Numbered from the stretch's first letter, positions 10,961 through 24,719 are shown. The stretch is DNA of 64,000 nt from Sphagnum compactum (GCA_965153455.1 OZ234504.1:682001-746000), one strand, 5' to 3'. Program-made: numbers and translations. Notes: generated by a model from the sequence alone, not told the origin.

Positions 10961-13272
10961 TCAAAGATCATTGTCCTCACCTAGAACATCTTTGTCAGGA
11001 GATCGCAGAAAAGCATCAGGTGTCAAGAAGGGTGAGCCTGAGTAACTCCCCAAAGTTCCCAAATCTAATTCACCTGAACAACAGTCAAGGACAAAATCAA
11101 GAACGTTTTGGGGAACAAGGGACATGATAAAGATCAACATCTCATACCACATAAGAAACTTGAAAAAATGTGAGAAAATGGCACACTAAATAAAGTCCTG
11201 CACAACAGAGTGTGAGAGTGAAAATCTGTACCCGTACTCTCTCTAGGAAAATATGCAAAAGCTCTCCAGTAATGACAAGAGGCTTCTTTTGTGTCTTACC
11301 TGCACCATTGGTGAGCTCTGCAGTCAAATCAGAAAGACTAAAATTGCGGGGAAGTTGACCAAGAGAGCCAAGTGATTCTCGGGTGCTGCTCACATCTGCA
11401 TCGTGTGATGTCATGGGAAGAGAGCCAATTCCATTCTGGTTGTGAGAATCTGAGGTGGCAAATGGGGTGTCAAGGGCAATAGACGTAGGAAGTCCCATCC
11501 CCATGCCTGAAATATCTGTTGGGCCCATGCTTCCAAATGGAAAAGAACCACCAGTCATCCCCCCTGGCGTGGATCCCATTGAGCCTAGTGAGAGATCACT
11601 GCCTCCAGAGGACCCTGATGATGGCAACCCAAGAGCCATATCCACCATCCCACTGTGCAAGGCCAACCAACACATGCTTCATCAAGATGCATCATCCCTG
11701 TGGACCTCCAAAAGACCAAAGTAACTACAAACCCTCGAATATAAAGTCAATAAAGCTCTTCTCAGCAACAGTACCAATCTCATACCTACACTTGAATTCT
11801 CCACAGCAGAATCTCAACAAGTGTCAAAACAATTTGCTGCTAGTTCTTACTTGTTACCATCAGCATCGTGAGGATGGTAGTTGTCAGGCACTGCAGGGCT
11901 GCCATTCATGAGAGGTGAGCTTGGAGGTGGCATTGCCATGGACCCCATATGAGGATGACCTTGAGGGACAGCCCCACCAGGTTGTGCCATTGGGTAGCCC
12001 ATAGAACTGTGATGTACTGCAATTCAGAATCACTACATGTTACTACAGCAGAAGACATAGGGAGGGAGGAAAGCAAGCAAAAACAGCAAGAAAAAGACAA
12101 CTCCAATATGAGGTCACACATAGGCTTCCACTACCAGTCTAAGTGGACACTGCAAGTCAAAGAGGAAGTGTAGTTGAGGTATTAGGGTTGAGAAGCATGC
12201 CATTTTGCAATAATGGTGGTTTAGCAGGAAACAGACTCATTTTGTGCATGAGCTGCACCTGCTGCTCCAGCAAGTGATTAAACAACAAAATCTGTTTCTT
12301 CAATTTCAGCCGTGTATAGTAAGCCTTGAAAAACTCAGGGTTTTGTTCCTCCAGTTTCTGCCATACTGCATACCCATGACCACCACCCAACACTAACCCT
12401 CAGAGAGACCCAATCCACCAAATTGCTTTTCCAACTGAAAAAAAAATTGCAAATATAAAGGGCTTCAAGAGTTGAAGCCAGAACAACAACAGAAACAAAG
12501 TTCACTCCCCCCAAAAAAAGAAAAAAAATTCAATATTTCACACATGAATACATACATACATACATACATATTTACATGCATGTGAGAGAAAGAAGGGAAG
12601 GAGAGTGGATGCAGGGGAAGGAAACCAGAGAAGGAAAACAAGACTTGAAGAAACTCACCCAAACTGGTAAAGCCAGGCTCAATCTTGGCTTGATATTGCA
12701 ATGTGGTGATGACTTCATTCTGGTTCATATATAGCTGCAAGCATCGCTCTATCAAATTCTGTACCAGCTGAATATCCTCACATGAAATTTTCCTGCCTTC
12801 ATTGTTGGGACCAGGAGAAGATCCAGGGTTGGAACCTGTCACAGCTGCCTTAACTCCCTGCTGTTGCTGCTGCTGCTGCTGCAAAGCTTGATGCTGGGGA
12901 TTGGGTGATGCGGCTGCAGGTGGAGGCCCTTGCACAGATGAAATCTGTGTGGAAAACACCCAATCCAGATTCCATCACCCAAAAAAGAAAAAGAAAAAAA
13001 CAATTTAAATCACCCAATCTCTTCTAAATCTCCAAAAAAAAAAAAAAAAATCTAAATTTATAAATTATTTTTAAAAACTTAAAACCCCAATCTCTACTAA
13101 ATCTCGCTGCTTCTGTTGCTTCTACTTCTACCACCACTGGCGATTGATTGATTGATTAAATACAAAGATGGGAAAACAGAGATGATGCTATTGATGATGA
13201 TGATGGGTACTGAGTACTTACTTCGGGTTTGATGTCCACAGTTGCTGAATCCGGCTCAGCCATGACCGTCAT
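10961..13272 (-). CDS. TIGR01589 plant-specific domain protein (about 6 exons)
   Basis: Exons read on the minus strand: 13272-13222, 12944-12659, 12365-about 12237, 12016-11851, 11652-11300 and 11073-10961. They give about 365 residues. Function is unknown. Plant proteins with the TIGR01589 domain share ISREDIQLVQNLIERCLQLYM-type helices, seen here as CEDIQLVQNLIERCLQLYMN (exon 2), then KIEPGFTSL and VWQKLEEQNPEFFKAYY, LEEQ (exon 3). The C-terminal half also matches the family pattern: MGYPMAQPG, NFSLSDLTAELTN and LGTLGSYSGSPFL, ending in an acidic tail (DVLGEDNDL). Exon 2 has a Gln run (Q8). All phases agree except that the exon 3 donor is uncertain: the in-frame donor at 12236 (A|GTCTGT) is weak and would exclude downstream codons that look coding (PAKPPLLQNGM, 12165-12236). 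Confidence 0.85.
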
Positions 13273-16200
13273 GATGGCCCCTTTCTCTCTCTTTCCGCAA
13301 GACCTAAAATACGGAAAAATTCTCTGGTGTGCCAAAAAAAAAATTCAATAAAATAAGATCTCGTCTGTTGTTGCTGCGTATGTAAGCAAATTCTCGTCTG
13401 TTGTTGCGTAGGTATGTAGCAGCAGGAGCAGCAGGAGCAGCAACGTACAACAACCAAAACAAAACAAACAAAACAAACGAAAGAAACAAACGAAGCCGAA
13501 AATGGCAAACTCCGTTTGTGCACACAAACGGCACGGCAGCAGCCCGAACGCTCCCGACGACCCAAAAAAGAAAAGAAAAGAAAAAGAAAAAGAAAAACTG
13601 GCGGATGAATGGACTAAAAACCATCAACCCCTTCTCATCACTTGCCCCTTTCTCTAAAAACAATTTCATTCCCTAGAGTGGATGATGAGATGCTCTTGAA
13701 TATTGGGACCTAGAATTATCCAATGGAATCAAGGGTATGATGGATGAGAAAACAACGAGAGGGAGGGAGGGGGGAGGGAATATCTAGGCACTTTGGGGAC
13801 GACAATTCATTCACATGAGGATGTATGTGGGTGTTTGTGTCATCCAACTTGGAGCTCGGGGATGATAATTCATGAGGATGTATTATGTATGTCATCTAAC
13901 TAATAGAATTGAGGACCTTGGGGGGCAATTCATTTGGATGGGTGTCATCCAACTAATGATGACTAAAATGAATGTCAAAGGTGGGACATAACATTTGAAA
14001 GGCGCAATGTGTAATATAGTGTTCTCATGGACTAGAGGAATAAACAACTACAAGTACTACAACATCAAGAAGAAAAAGGTGAGTAAATAGATCACAAGAA
14101 GAAGCACGTGAAGAAAGGTAGATATGAAGAAGAACATGTTAAGATATTTTAGTAGTTAGACAAAGCACAAGCAACAATTCGAAGGATAGCAAATTGAAAG
14201 CAATGCCAAATTGAAAGAAGTTAGTCCAAGAGAAAAAAAATAATATTTTCAAATTATGAGTTAAAAGAAGCACAAGCAACAATTTGATGGATGGCAAATC
14301 GAAAACTAGTCCAAAAGAAGAAGATAATATTTTCAAATTAAGAATTGTATAAGAGAAGAGAATGAGGTCTCACAAAAAGTATTAATATAACAATTATCAA
14401 TTTGAAAACAAGTGATCTTATCTATTTAGGTTTAATGAATTTGGTCCAGACTCTAAACCCTTTTTTCATTTGTCATGGCAAGATGGCACATTCCATCATC
14501 TCTTTGAACAAGCATTAAATTGCCCAAGCGGCTTGCCTCCCATGACCATTTGCAATCCATTTATTATTTACAAGAGTCTTTGTAGAATTCATATTACAAC
14601 TCCTCTCAATTAAACATCACACAAATGTTTAATATTGGATTTTCACCATCTATAAATTATATGCTTGCTAAATTTGTTGTTTTTATTAATGGTTTGTTTT
14701 GACTAATGATGTTTTAAAATTTATGTTGATGAATCCTAATGTGTTTTGATTGATGGTGTTTTAAAGTTTATGTTGATTAATCCCAATCCCTTTTATTGAC
14801 AATGGATGGCAATGTATTTGAAAAGATTTATGTTTTATTTAATTTTGTTATTGATAATTTGTCAAGTGATGAACCATGTTATGTACATTCAAGCATGGTG
14901 ATCCTTTCAAAGTTGAACCTCTTCAAGCAAATTTCAACACATATATCCACATAATTTTACCAATGTCATAATGGTAAGAAACATGATTTAATTATTAATG
15001 TGTCATTATTAATGTGTTGAAAAGTAATTCCTTAAAAAGCAAGCTCGATAAATTTAACAAGCATAATTAAAAAGGGAGATGGACAACCATAATGATTGGG
15101 TTGCTTCGCCATCCCATTCTCCTTGCTACCTACAACCCAAAATGGTAGCTCCAAGGGAACTTGTGGCCTTTGGAACAATTTCTAAATAAAAGGAATAGTG
15201 AATATTAAATGCCATCCAATAGTAACATTAATGTTGGGCCATTTACGACGAATAGGATCATGAGAGAATTACTGAATGGAGCTTGTGCAAAAAGACATAG
15301 GTAGAAAGAGAGTTACAAAACCACAACTTACTTGTGAAGGAAGGAACACAAAAAGATTTCTGGTTTTAACCAATTTGGGAATGTAATTATCCACTCCAAA
15401 GCCAAGTTAATGTTTACAAATTGTTTAGTAAACAATTTGGGAATGTTTACTAAAGGAGCACATAGAGAAGAAGAAATGAGAGAAGAACAAAAAGGGAACA
15501 CATCCTCCAAGCCTTCCACACCAAGAAATTCTGAATTAGAAAAAAACAATAATTTTAACATCCACACATACGTTGGAGATTACTAAAAGGAGCTGAAGAG
15601 ATCAAAATTCTAGTTATAAAAGGTGGTTATAAAGCAAGTTTTTTAAAAGACGATCAAAATGATATGAATGAAGAGGCAAAGATCAATTGGTGGTGCATTT
15701 GGAGTTACCAGACAACCAATAAAAAGGGTAAGCTTCTTATATACACTATAGAAAAGAATGAAAGGTTTGAGGAGACAATTTTATACTTTCGCTTGATTTT
15801 TTTTTTGTAGAAATTAATCACATACCAGCAAAAATGCCACACGAAATTTATTGTGTGATACTTTGGAACCGAAAACGCAAGTACTATAAAGAAATTCCAA
15901 TTCTCCTTGGCGAAAAGTTGAGAAGAAAATGATTCTGAAGGAAACATTGTTGTGACTAAAGAGGGATGTAGCCTCAAATTGGCCAGATATTTTGAGGGAG
16001 AAAAAGGGGAACATTATGTTTTGAAACTTGGCTACCTCATTGCCAAAACATATACCAATCGAATGCAAACTGGATAACATAAGCCACACCCACCTGTTTT
16101 TTTATTGCTTTTGTGACTACTTTTGGGGAAATATTCTTAAAATATTTTTGGAATATTTCTGAAAAAATTTCAAAAAAATCTTTAAAATTTTTTAAAAAGT

Positions 16201-16900
16201 ACTTCATATAATTTTTTAAGGTTCATGTTAAAAATTTGGTAAAAAATTGTCATTTTCAAAAAAATTGAAATCCATTTACAAGTCCTTTATTGCTTTAAAA
16301 TAAGCATTATAATGTTTAATGAGCTGTCGTTAATTTTTTATTCATTGGATTAATTTCAAATTAATTCACATGTTTCCATGATATATTAAAAATACAACTA
16401 TATAAACAGATCGTACAATTTCAACATCAAATTAAATTATGACTTTAAAACATGAAAAAACCAAGTAAATGTTACATTTGCTATGGTACATGTTATTGTG
16501 ATTGCACCTAGCAAAACAGTATTTTGGCTCAAGGCGCACACTAAAATTTGCACATTTCATCAAGGCAACAAATTTTCACCTAACACACTAATGGGAATCA
16601 TTCAAATAACTAAGAAGGGAATAATCAACTAGGCTTATTAGTTTGCAAACAAGCTCTAAAACATTGGAGTCATCCATAAAAAGATTGGAAACAAGGGTAA
16701 TATATTGGTAGGACCTACCCTTTCATGTGTGGCAAAATTCTATTTGGGGGAATGGATAGTAGAGGACTTGGGGGTAATTAAACCTAATTTGGTGAAAAGT
16801 AATACTAGACAATTAGGCACAATTACTCAACTACCACAACAAACAATGGTGGATGTGAATGGAGTGTTCACCATAAATTAAGATACAATATTTGGTAGAA
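13273..16900. other. TIGR01589 leader, then AT-rich intergenic DNA
   Basis: 13273 to about 13650 is AAAC/AAAG- and GCAGGA-rich and is the likely 5' UTR and promoter of the minus-strand gene. From about 13700 to 16900 the sequence is strongly AT-rich with no recognisable protein. Several near-repeats are visible, for example AAGCACAAGCAACAATT(C/T)GA(A/T)GGATGGCAAAT at 14164 and 14269. It looks like decayed repeat DNA. Confidence 0.5.
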
Positions 16901-19080
16901 AAACAAACCTTGTACTTCCGAGCACCATCACAAACTTGGATCTACCTTTAATGTAAGAGATGAATGATTGTGATCATATGGCCTACACAAAAGAAATATA
17001 GTCAAAAGGGGACAACATTTGACAAAATTGTTGAACCATTGGATGAAATAGCAAATCCAAAAGGATTACTTATCGAGGAAGATTCATCTTAGCAAATGAA
17101 TGACGTGCAAGCAAAAGTAGCACAACTTACAGAGACTTTGGTCCTAGGAGGGGAAGCCATTAATCACCAGTTCATAGTGGAATGCAGTGAACTAGAAATA
17201 CACATAGATTGAAGATGTGTTTCAAGAACCTTGAAAGAGGTTATCAACGCCCTTATTACCACTAAACAACACATCTCCTACTTTGAATTGCAAGATCAAC
17301 AAGAAGTACGAAGATTGAATCATCATCTAGAGACTATGACTATGAAGTTCATGCAAATTAAAAAGGATATGATAAAGCCAAAAATGTTTGCAAAATGGGT
17401 CAAGGAGTGGGAATTGACTAAGCATTCCATTGTAATGCAACTAATATAGAAAGATGTGGAGTTGGCAAACTTTAAGGACATGTCCAGAAAGATCCAAATT
17501 CAATAAGATGATATGACTTAAAGAGAATTTCGAAGTGTTTCTATAATAACAACATTTGGAACTTGAATTGGAAGTTGTTGAAAAATATTATAACATTTTG
17601 AAGAAAAAGAATACAAAAAAAACATCCCATTTGGGTGGGTGCAAGCTAAGGTGGACCACTTTTTGCGTCACATTGCAGGTTTTTGCAAATTGTGATGCAT
17701 TATCATGTCATTAACATGCCATAAAATCATCATTATGCCAAATTTTCCATTGAAATTAGATTCTCAACTTGAATAAGAAAAAATTTACATAAAAAATTAT
17801 AACATGTATTTTCCAAATACAAAATATTGGACTTTTGAAGTTAAAAAATATGGATTGGTCTATTGTTTATGGTTGCATACAAGTACATTTTTGTTTATGA
17901 ATTTTGTTTAGGTTATTTTATAAGGACTTAATATATAATATACTAAAGCAAAAGTGACATAGATGCAAAAACATTGTTAAAAAAAATTTAACCCAAAAGA
18001 AGATATGGACTTTTAAATGTTTTGAAATGGACCTTATCTTCAAAAGTCCATATCATATTCAATTTTTGATGGATTTAAAAAAAAATTCTCTTTAACATGC
18101 ATGTTAAAGAGTTATATAGTTGGGCTTTTATTCACCTCATCTTTATTATCTCATTAACCACATTTAATCCCCCATTTAAACAATGATATCATAGTATATT
18201 GCAATTTTAACATTACCAAATGGACTTTTTATGGACTATTTATCTACCGGAATTGGTCCACCTTACTTTGTTACCACCCATTTATAGGAGATGGAGTAGA
18301 TTTTCCAAAAAGAATTGCAAAAGTTGACCAAGATACAAAAGAAGAAACAATAGGAATGAAACAAAGAGAAGGAAGTTTTGAAAACCACATTATGCATAAG
18401 TTAAAAAGAAAATGAACTTTTATAAGGGCAAAAAAATGAATTGTCAAAGGAAAAAAAGGCTTTAACTAAGGCTTTGGATGCTTTAGAATAAGGGTACCAA
18501 ACCCAAGTAAAAAACCATGAAGAACTTGAAGTAGAATGGGCCATGAGAAAAGCTCTTTATAAACAAGAAATAAGAGAGCTATAATGTAAAGGAAAGGGGT
18601 AAATAAAGGAAGCAGATTAAGAGTCCTTGGCAACTTTAAACAAAGCCAAGGCAATATTATACGATAAAATAAAAGAACAAGAATCTGCATAATTAGCTAC
18701 TATGTTGGATGAAACAGTGGAGGACATGTGAAAATGGCATTAAGAACAAACCAAAGGTACCAAGTGTACATCAATGACTTGTAGGAACAATTCAGTATAT
18801 GATGATTAAACAAAAGATGTTGAAGAGATTAATGAAAATGACATCCAAGTGCTTAGTTAGGTCTTTCCATCTCGTGTGTTGACACAAGTTCACAACAATA
18901 GTGTGAATTGTTTGACTAAAATAGAAGGTGTCTTCGAGACCATGACTTCCATTGAAACACAATTTGAGTACACAAAAAACAAGCTAGTTACACTAATTGG
19001 CATATCCATGCAAGTCCAAATCGACATTGTACAGGTCGGTGTGTTTATGAAGGTTCAAAAACCGACTTTGCACATGTTGG

Positions 19081-19993
19081 TGACACGCCCTCGAATTTTT
19101 CAAGAGACCCAAAGGTGGGTCCCAAAGCAAAACAGTGGATGAAAAAGGGAATTAGGGCACACTCCTTAACTCATTGCACTTTGAGGTTAAGAGGCCATGT
19201 TAGAGTTTCAGGATGGGACTAGGACGAACTCACAAGCGATAGTTCAAAATGAGGTCAACCTGCACAATCAAGAAAAGAGGGTGGTTAATGCAAGTTGAAT
19301 GGAAGTGATGCAACGAACTTAATAGGGACAACCTCAAGCACAAGCTGTACACGGCTCGCAACCTTCGAAAGGAGGCACCACTCCCTTCCCTATAATATAT
19401 TTTGTGCCTCTCCACAAGGACTACGTCCAAATGTCACTTTTCTTCGGGACTTCCAAGTAAGAGTCCCAAAATTAGGACTTTTCTTGTTCCAAAACTTTGG
19501 ATGGTCATATCTTTCTTTAATCAAGTCTATTTTGAAAATGCGAAGGCAATATATTGTAGACCTCAAAAGCTTCTTTCCAACAGTGTATAACACGTTTCAA
19601 TTGGACTTCATTTGACCCCTGTTTTCAAGGGATTTGTGGTCGGTAATAAAATTTCCAATTTGACTCCTGCACCTTCTTTTGATCATAACTCATGCAAATC
19701 AAGTCTAAATGAATAATACAAGGGACCTTAAGCATTTACATTTCAAGACCTTTCCAATGGTGTCTTAGGGGCCCAATTTGGTGTTTGTTTGCCTTTCCAA
19801 CCAATGCTCTGAACATTCACAACTCCCGCATGAGTGCATCTTCGAAAGTGGAAGTGCACTTGGGAATCATTGGGCTTCATCCCTTGCACTTTCCCCCATT
19901 TGTGAAACGGCGTTTCACACCTAAACACACTCTCGGCCCCATGGGCCCTTACACTTCACATTTAGTCATGAACCTAATGTTAGGGTTGTGACA
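19081..19993 (+). mobile_element. LTR-retrotransposon long terminal repeat (solo-like)
   Basis: A 913-bp block begins TGACACGCCC and ends GGGTTGTGACA, so it has TG...CA ends. It shares ordered words with the second LTR at 20285: GATGGGACTAGGA, CTTTCCAACAGTGT, CTTCTTTTG(A/G)(T/C)CATAACT and an ending (A/T)GGGTTG(T/C)GACA. Flanking 5-mers are GTTGG and ACTGG, a 3/5 match, so an old target-site duplication is only suggestive. No internal retroelement genes sit beside it, hence solo LTR or the end of a ruined copy. Confidence 0.6.
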
Positions 19994-20284
19994 ACTGGTT
20001 TGTTTATAACAATACAAACTGAGTTTGAATGTACTAGAGTTACTACAAAAACATAAGTCAAATCAAGTCAAGTATGCACACTAGAATGCTTCAAATTGAA
20101 ACGAATATTATAAAGTGCATAGGATTGAAAAAAACATTTACAGTACGAAAAGATATGTTGGACTAAGGGGAATTAATAATTGAAGAAAATGAAAATGATG
20201 TGATTGAACATAAAAAAGGAAGGGAATACATGGAGAGGTTGAATGAAAAGTAAAATTACAAAGATACTTGTAGAAGAAGATTAA

Positions 20285-21103
20285 TGACGCGTTCCCAGGT
20301 TCCTAGTTAGACCTAAGATGGGTATAAGTTACTCAAATAACGAAATTGTGAGGAACTCGAGGCACGCTCCTAGCTCTCAGCATTAAAAGGGGTAGAGGGG
20401 TGTGCTGAAGCTCCGGGATGGGACTAGGAAGAGTGACAAGCTTTAGTTACTCACTCGAATCTGCATCAAACCAACCAACAAGTTGGTTAGTTCACTTTCT
20501 GGAACACCTTTGGTGCTAAGACAAGCCATAGGCGACTCTAGACTCACAAGACTCACCACAGCCCGAACTCGGGGGAAGCCACCACCTTCCCCCATATAGT
20601 ATTTTCTGCGAATCTCCATGGAGCCTACATTCGAATGGTTTTTTGTCTCGGGACTCCCGAGGAGGAGTCCCGAAACTGTCCCGGTTTGGACTCCTGCAAC
20701 TTTGTGAGGCTATAACTCTTTGCTTAGACCTCCGATTGGGACGAGGTTTAAAACAAAGTTGTAGCTCTCGTCAAGAGCTTTCCAACAGTGTGTTGCACTT
20801 TACCTACACATGCCGGGGTCAGGTCGATTCTTGACTTTTAATGGTGAGGAGTCAAATTGTCAGTTTGACTCCCGACCCTTCTTTTGGCCATAACTTATGT
20901 TGCAGATGTCCAAATGGCTCATGCGAGCCCATTTTCGACATCTACATTTCAATATCTTTCTAATGATATAAAGAATTCCTCAATGCAAGGTGTTTTGACC
21001 CTGCAATCAAACTCTGAAGTTTCAAGAGTCCCGGAGGATTCCCAAGTCCCCATTCGGGAGTGTGAGTCTCATCCTCACACACTCTCAAAGTAGGGTTGCG
21101 ACA
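20285..21103 (+). mobile_element. Second, related LTR (solo LTR with degenerate TSD)
   Basis: An 819-bp block begins TGACGCG and ends GGGTTGCGACA. The 5 bases before it are ATTAA (20280-20284) and those after are ATTAG (21104-21108), a 4/5 match expected of a target-site duplication with one later mutation. It is markedly GC-richer than the surrounding DNA and diverged from the LTR at 19081 while keeping the same layout, so the two belong to sister families, not one element. Confidence 0.65.
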
Positions 21104-21899
21104 ATTAGTAGAAAGTCTCAACACAACCCAAGTACCAGTACGTCATTTTGCAAAAACCAAGGGGTTGAAACCTATTAACCTTAGTGACACCATCCATATA
21201 TTGATGGAGCTTAAGTACATGGTACCCACTTTTCCCCATCCTAAGGGCTAATATGCCATGTTCTACCTATAGACATGCATGAAGGTGGGAATAACACCAC
21301 TAATGATTGAAGCTAAGCTTTTAGAGCATGAATTCTTCACCTTATGGTGTGTTAATGACTTAGAGTTTTGAGAATATCTACTCTATAGTTTAATTTGTGA
21401 CTATTTCGTTTTAAACCTTGAGGTGTATGAACATCTTGAGTTCAAAGTAAGATGTGCACGTCTTTATGTTCTATGCTATTACTACAAGTTGGTAATTACT
21501 TATCATGAGTATAGTACCCAATGATAAACCATCAAATTCAAAGGTCCAACCTTTCCCATGGAGTACTCAACAAGACAAACAAAGATAGTTATATATTATG
21601 CAAAGGAACAACTAGACCAATGGAGAACCAATGTAATGTATTGTGAAAAGTTTTTCAATTCATATGTGGAATTGCATAGGTTGGTAAAAAATGAACTTTA
21701 CATCACTGGATTTCATGAAAAGCCTGACAACTTTAACCATAATTCTACCATCATAACACCACAAACACCTTGCATCATAAGTTCCCAAAGACAATGTACC
21801 AACACATCATCGCATTGCCTTCATTTACAACCAAAACAAACAAAATGCATACACAACAAACTAGATAACCTCCTTTGATCATCATTTTCACCCAAAACC

Positions 21900-23540
21900 A
21901 TCAACTGTCAAAAGTTTTATTGCACCTCCCCCGCCCCCCTTTTCATTTCTTTTCACAATATCAATTTTTGAATACTAAAAAGGACTTGTGAATGATTTTG
22001 CCATTTGCAACTTCTAAGGCCTTCATTTGACACATTTTAATGGACTTTCATCATGGGGTTTGGGTTCATATTTATGTTTTTTCACTTCATTAATGTTTAA
22101 TAAAGGTGTTTCAAAAGGTTTAGCATAGAGTGGTTTCAACTTGGATATGGAGAAAAATGATGTATATTTTTGAGGTTTTGAACACTTCATAACCTTCATT
22201 TTTCAATTTGAACACACCATTTATGGCCCAACATTTATAAGAAATTAATTTGATAATTATTACTTACCATGCCAATGGTTTCGACTAGTGTTAGAAGGTG
22301 AAACAACATTTCAAAATCAAATCCAATGAAATAAGCTGAAATCGTTTTTTTATGCATGAATTAGAATGTTTTATTTAACTCTTCATGAAAAGTTTGGTTA
22401 TGAATGGGTGGGGGAATGGAAATGTACACCCATTCAAAAAAAGGGAGGAGGTTAAAGGGGGTGAAAATTATATATCAATTCCAAAAGATTAGATTTTTCA
22501 AGCAAATGAAAAAGTCCCAAAATACAAGGTGGTTAAAGGGGGGAAAAACAAATGTTCACCTTTTAAAGGGCTTGGGAGACATTGTGTCAGAGAAGGAGAA
22601 CCAAAAGAGTTGTCCATCCATTCCAATGGAGGAGGTTGGAATAGGAGGAATTAAAAAATGTTCAACTATTACAAAAAAAAGATTGAAAAAAATTCATGCC
22701 GACATATGTAAAAAGAGAGGGAGGTTAAACAAGAAAAAAAAAATTGTCCACCCATTGCAAAGGAGCAACAAAGTTGGAGGATAATTAATTAATTAAGTAA
22801 TTATTCACCCATTCAAAGAAAAGGGAAGTTGGTACTTGGCAAGCATCCACATTATTTTTAAAATCATATCCTTTTATTTGTGTGCTTGGACAAGTGGAAG
22901 TTGGTCCTACTACCTACCAATAGACTTACTATACCCCTTTAGAAGGATAGAGTGCCTATGTAGATGTTATAAAGGTTTTCAAAACTATTTTAAACGACTA
23001 AAAAGGAGAGTTGTGAAAAAACCCATGCAAAACCCCAATAAATCTTGGATGGGCCCAACACAATCTTGAAAAGAGAGGGAGAAAATAAAATCCACATTTT
23101 AAAAAAGAAAATGCAATCATAGAATGCCCAATACAATTTCAACTAATGTTGGTCAATTATGGAAAAAATAGCTAGTTTTCAAAAAGGGAATAATACGGGT
23201 ATTAGTAAAATACCTTTTGATTTTCAAATTTCCTAAAAACTACTTAGAACTTCTACTTGCTTGGTAGGTAGCATCAAAAGAACCAACAAGACCTTGATGG
23301 GTTGAATATGGTTTTATTAATATCTAATAACCTCCTTATATGCTTTGAAATTATCATCCAAATAGATTCTCAATCCTTAAACCTTAAACCATTCAATTGA
23401 GTTTTCAAAGAACTTTGTCCCCTATCATTCAAAACCAAGAAAATGATTAAGGTTTGCACCTAGTAGACTTGGATCTAATTATTTCAGAAGTGGACCATGA
23501 CATATAGATGCGATCTTAAACCTTGTCAAATTTCAACTCT
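21900..23540. other. AT-rich, purine-strand-biased repeat DNA
   Basis: No gene is recognised. 22400-22800 repeats a loose motif in which AAAGGGG or AGGAGG words alternate with TGTNCACCCATT(C/G)(A/C)AA (22425, 22554, 22604, 22743, 22804), suggesting an old short-unit repeat. Confidence 0.4.
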
Positions 23541-23544
23541 CAAT

Positions 23545-23884
23545 TAGTGTTGGGCAATTATTAGAATTTTCAAACAACTATTGATTTCAATTTTTAAATA
23601 CTTCATAATCAAAGAACCAATAGTTTCCCTTTTTTGAAAAAATCAAAAATCAAAGAATCATCATCCTCGTTATTCCAAATAATTTAAAAAACTTGTGATT
23701 TTATGAATGACCAGTCGAAAAAGATCGTTTTTTGGATGGTTTTGTTTTTTTTTTTCAATTGTTTGAGAACTATCAAAATTAGGTGTTTGATTTTTTTAAG
23801 AACCATGGTTATGAATCTTAAGAAGTGCCTCGATAACCACTGAAGGTTAGGTTTGTTCCTATTTCTAATAATCACCCAACACTG
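23545..23884. mobile_element. hAT-like non-autonomous element (MITE)
   Basis: 340 bp bounded by inverted termini. The left is TAGTGTTGGGCAATTATTAG and the right, read in reverse complement, is CAGTGTTGGGTGATTATTAG. The 8 bases outside are CTCTCAAT and GTCTTAAT (6/8 match), as expected of an old hAT 8-bp target duplication. CAGTG-type ends suit the hAT superfamily. It contains no transposase ORF. Confidence 0.65.
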
Positions 23885-24719
23885 GTCTTAATGAATGTTG
23901 GCCAAGTACTCATGTTACCAGATTATCTCAAGGCAGTTTTGGTTTGGTTCCAAGGAACCTATTTGGAACCAGCTTAAAGGTGCATTCACACCTAATGTTA
24001 AGTCAGTGTTAAGTGAAAATCTAGGTGGCATCTTAGGTGGCACCCAATGTTAAGTGGGTGATTGTTTAATATTAAGTGAATGTTAATTTAACACAAAATT
24101 CTTGTATTGAAAGTGTTTATTTGGCATTGCCCAATAGCTGATAGGATGTCACAACACAACCATGTCCCAAAACATAAATAGTTAAACCTAACAAAACTTT
24201 TAACACAAAGCTTAAATACCCAATAATTACTCAACCAAAATGTCCAATTCTAGTTTCCAAATTTACTATGGGAAACTTGTCATGTGTAAACAAGTTATCA
24301 TGGGATGTTCATAAAAAAGAAAAAGGATTATGGTTTTTGAGTGTAACTTAAGCTTCAAAAAATTTGCTTCTCTTTTTGTATTACATGTGCTACATTCAAA
24401 ACCCACTCTTGGATATGTTTGTGACAATAGTTTTTGGTGAGGATAGGTGTTGAAGGACACATTGTTTGATGTTTTTCTTTTGGGACATTTTCTTATGTTT
24501 GGTACAACATTTGTTTGTACAAGGTAGATACAAAAATTGATGACTTGGGAGAGGGGGGGGGGAAGGGAGTGGGGATTACAAGAGCCATGTGATTACAAAA
24601 GTCACATGATCTTACAATAAAAACTTATTATTGGATCTTCTCAAATCTCACCAATATTTTTTTTACTCTTTCCACAAGTCCCCTCTACACATGTATTATT
24701 GCACACCAATAATAACAAG

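Larger units (their letters stand above)
16960..21880 (+). pseudogene. Decayed coiled-coil ORF (gag-like?) carrying two LTRs
   Basis: A plus-strand reading frame rich in Glu, Lys, Leu and Gln can be followed in pieces: near 17001-17210 (IVEPLDEIANPKG, VAQLTETLVLGGEAINH), 17231-17449, about 18440-18730 (HEELEVEWAMRKALYKQEIR) and 18876-19080. Internal stops are mostly TAA or TAG where CAA or CAG (Gln) would fit. Protein-like sequence resumes after each LTR, near 19994-20060 and 21120-21760 (HFAKTKGLKPINL, MIEAKLLEHEFFTLW). The content resembles the gag or linker part of a retroelement or a coiled-coil host protein. I recognise no zinc knuckle, protease, RT or integrase, so the assignment stays open. 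Confidence 0.45.
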
